Shown piece after piece: positions 53,598 through 53,905 of a stretch of 53,905 bases of DNA (the stretch's first letter is position 1; the number at the start of each line of letters is the position of its first letter). The position numbers and the translations under genes were made by a program. Origin of the DNA: Candidatus Zipacnadia bacterium (GTDB taxonomy: Bacteria; Armatimonadota; Zipacnadia; Zipacnadales; UBA5352); contig JALGVE010000027.1 of NCBI GenBank assembly GCA_029820045.1, positions 1-53,905 of the forward strand. The letters run 5' to 3'. The notes under the pieces are model-generated. The model did not search any database. It saw only the letters and a list, made by a program, of their open reading frames with translations, and had not been told where the DNA came from.

Positions 53598-53677
53598 GTA
53601 GGTCGGCCTGTGCCTGTCGGTTACCGACAGGCGCAGGCGAAAGCGCGCCGTCCAGCGTTTTTGGCTTCCAGCCCGAC
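53598..53677 (+). repeat. GTAG three-way-junction element, copy 2
   Basis: GTAG and GTCGG (53602) pair with CCGAC (53673-53677). The arms are CCTGTGCCTG/CAGGCGCAGG (one T-G wobble) with the inner hairpin TCGG-TTA-CCGA, and GAAAGCGC-8-GCGTTTTT (G-T wobbles). Compared with copy 1, several pairs change while pairing is kept on the GTAG strand. It lies just after the sulfatase-fold gene. Confidence 0.85.
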
Positions 53678-53687
53678 AAAGGACGGC

Positions 53688-53872
53688 GGGCCGCTCGGGC
53701 GAGCGGCCCCTCCTGAATGGCAATGGACCCGGGGCGGGTGAACGACGGGGCCGCACCGAAAGCAGAGCGTGGCCTTGTGGTGTCTCCCCTCTCCCAAGGG
53801 CCGACGAAGGAGGCCTGCGGGAGAGGGGAAAGAGGCCGCGTGAGACTGCCGGGAGCAGTCTCGAGCGGCCTC
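53688..53872. repeat. Chain of hairpins at the right window edge
   Basis: Three stems follow the three-way junction: GGGCCGCTC-GGGC-GAGCGGCCC (53688-53709), CCCCTCTCCC/GGGAGAGGGG (53786-53795 with 53819-53828), and GAGGCCGC/GCGGCCTC (53832-53839 with 53865-53872) enclosing GACTGC-5-GCAGTC. The GGGGTGAGGCCGCCGTTG that follows is shared with 46601-46703. No gene is present from 53584 to the end. Confidence 0.75.
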
Positions 53873-53905
53873 AGGGGTGAGGCCGCCGTTGCCGTTGCGC
53901 GGAGG

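Noticed and set aside
53786-53828. Intrinsic terminator of the sulfatase-fold gene
   Set aside because: The CCCCTCTCCC/GGGAGAGGGG stem lies about 200 bases downstream, has no T-tract and recurs inside another ORF, so it is better called a repeat.

Overview
The window is GC-rich, densely coded bacterial chromosome. Most of it (548-5311 and 6597-46852) is on the minus strand. It carries a KdsC-type KDO-phosphate phosphatase, many envelope glycosyltransferases, multi-domain secreted glycan-active proteins (LamG, DUF4091, DUF4838, DUF6785, GH36-like and GH42-like) and a gmk/coaBC/metK/priA/def/fmt housekeeping run. This mix suggests a Gram-negative-type polysaccharide specialist from a little-cultured lineage such as Armatimonadota or a planctomycete-related group. 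The lineage is inference; no rRNA or other phylogenetic marker was compared.

Layout. 1-502: a 194-bp tandem repeat. 548-5311: a BatA/vWA membrane protein and a secreted DUF4091 protein. 5568-7541: a DUF1284-like cysteine protein (+) and a degenerate histidine kinase (-). 7831-21589: a long minus-strand envelope-glycan locus with two GT2, one GT4, a KdsC phosphatase, a GT39-like enzyme, two YfhO-type proteins, a polyprenyl-phosphate glycosyltransferase, another polytopic protein and a B12-binding radical SAM enzyme; many start codons overlap the preceding stop. 22100-25206: a small DMT-type membrane protein, a corrinoid protein and its RACE-type reactivator. 25284-33170: TPR protein, fmt, def, priA, metK, coaBC, gmk. 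33575-46852: large secreted or glycan-active proteins (a frameshifted LamG/GH42-like gene, a LamG/transglutaminase-like giant, a GH36-like hydrolase) and a DUF6785 transporter-like protein. 46961-53583: PPK2 kinase, a YhcH/YjgK/YiaL protein, PL10 pectate lyase, a DUF4838 protein and a sulfatase-fold hydrolase, which together look like an acidic plant-polysaccharide utilisation set.

The most unusual content lies between and inside the genes. A dispersed family of hairpins begins with the tetranucleotide GTAG, as REP elements do. In this window it grades into multi-branched elements: three-way junctions, a cloverleaf of about 150 bp with six helices inside an outer stem, and long modular copies closed by a 12-bp stem. 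Two copies of the three-way junction keep the fold while their sequences differ. Several of these elements lie inside open reading frames without breaking them: directly after the start codon of a glycosyltransferase gene, between the start codon and signal peptide of the DUF4091 gene, and in the middle of the DUF4838 gene. A separate 120-bp MITE-like element with terminal inverted repeats and a 4-bp target duplication lies at 37454-37573. No REP-associated transposase gene is visible in the window.
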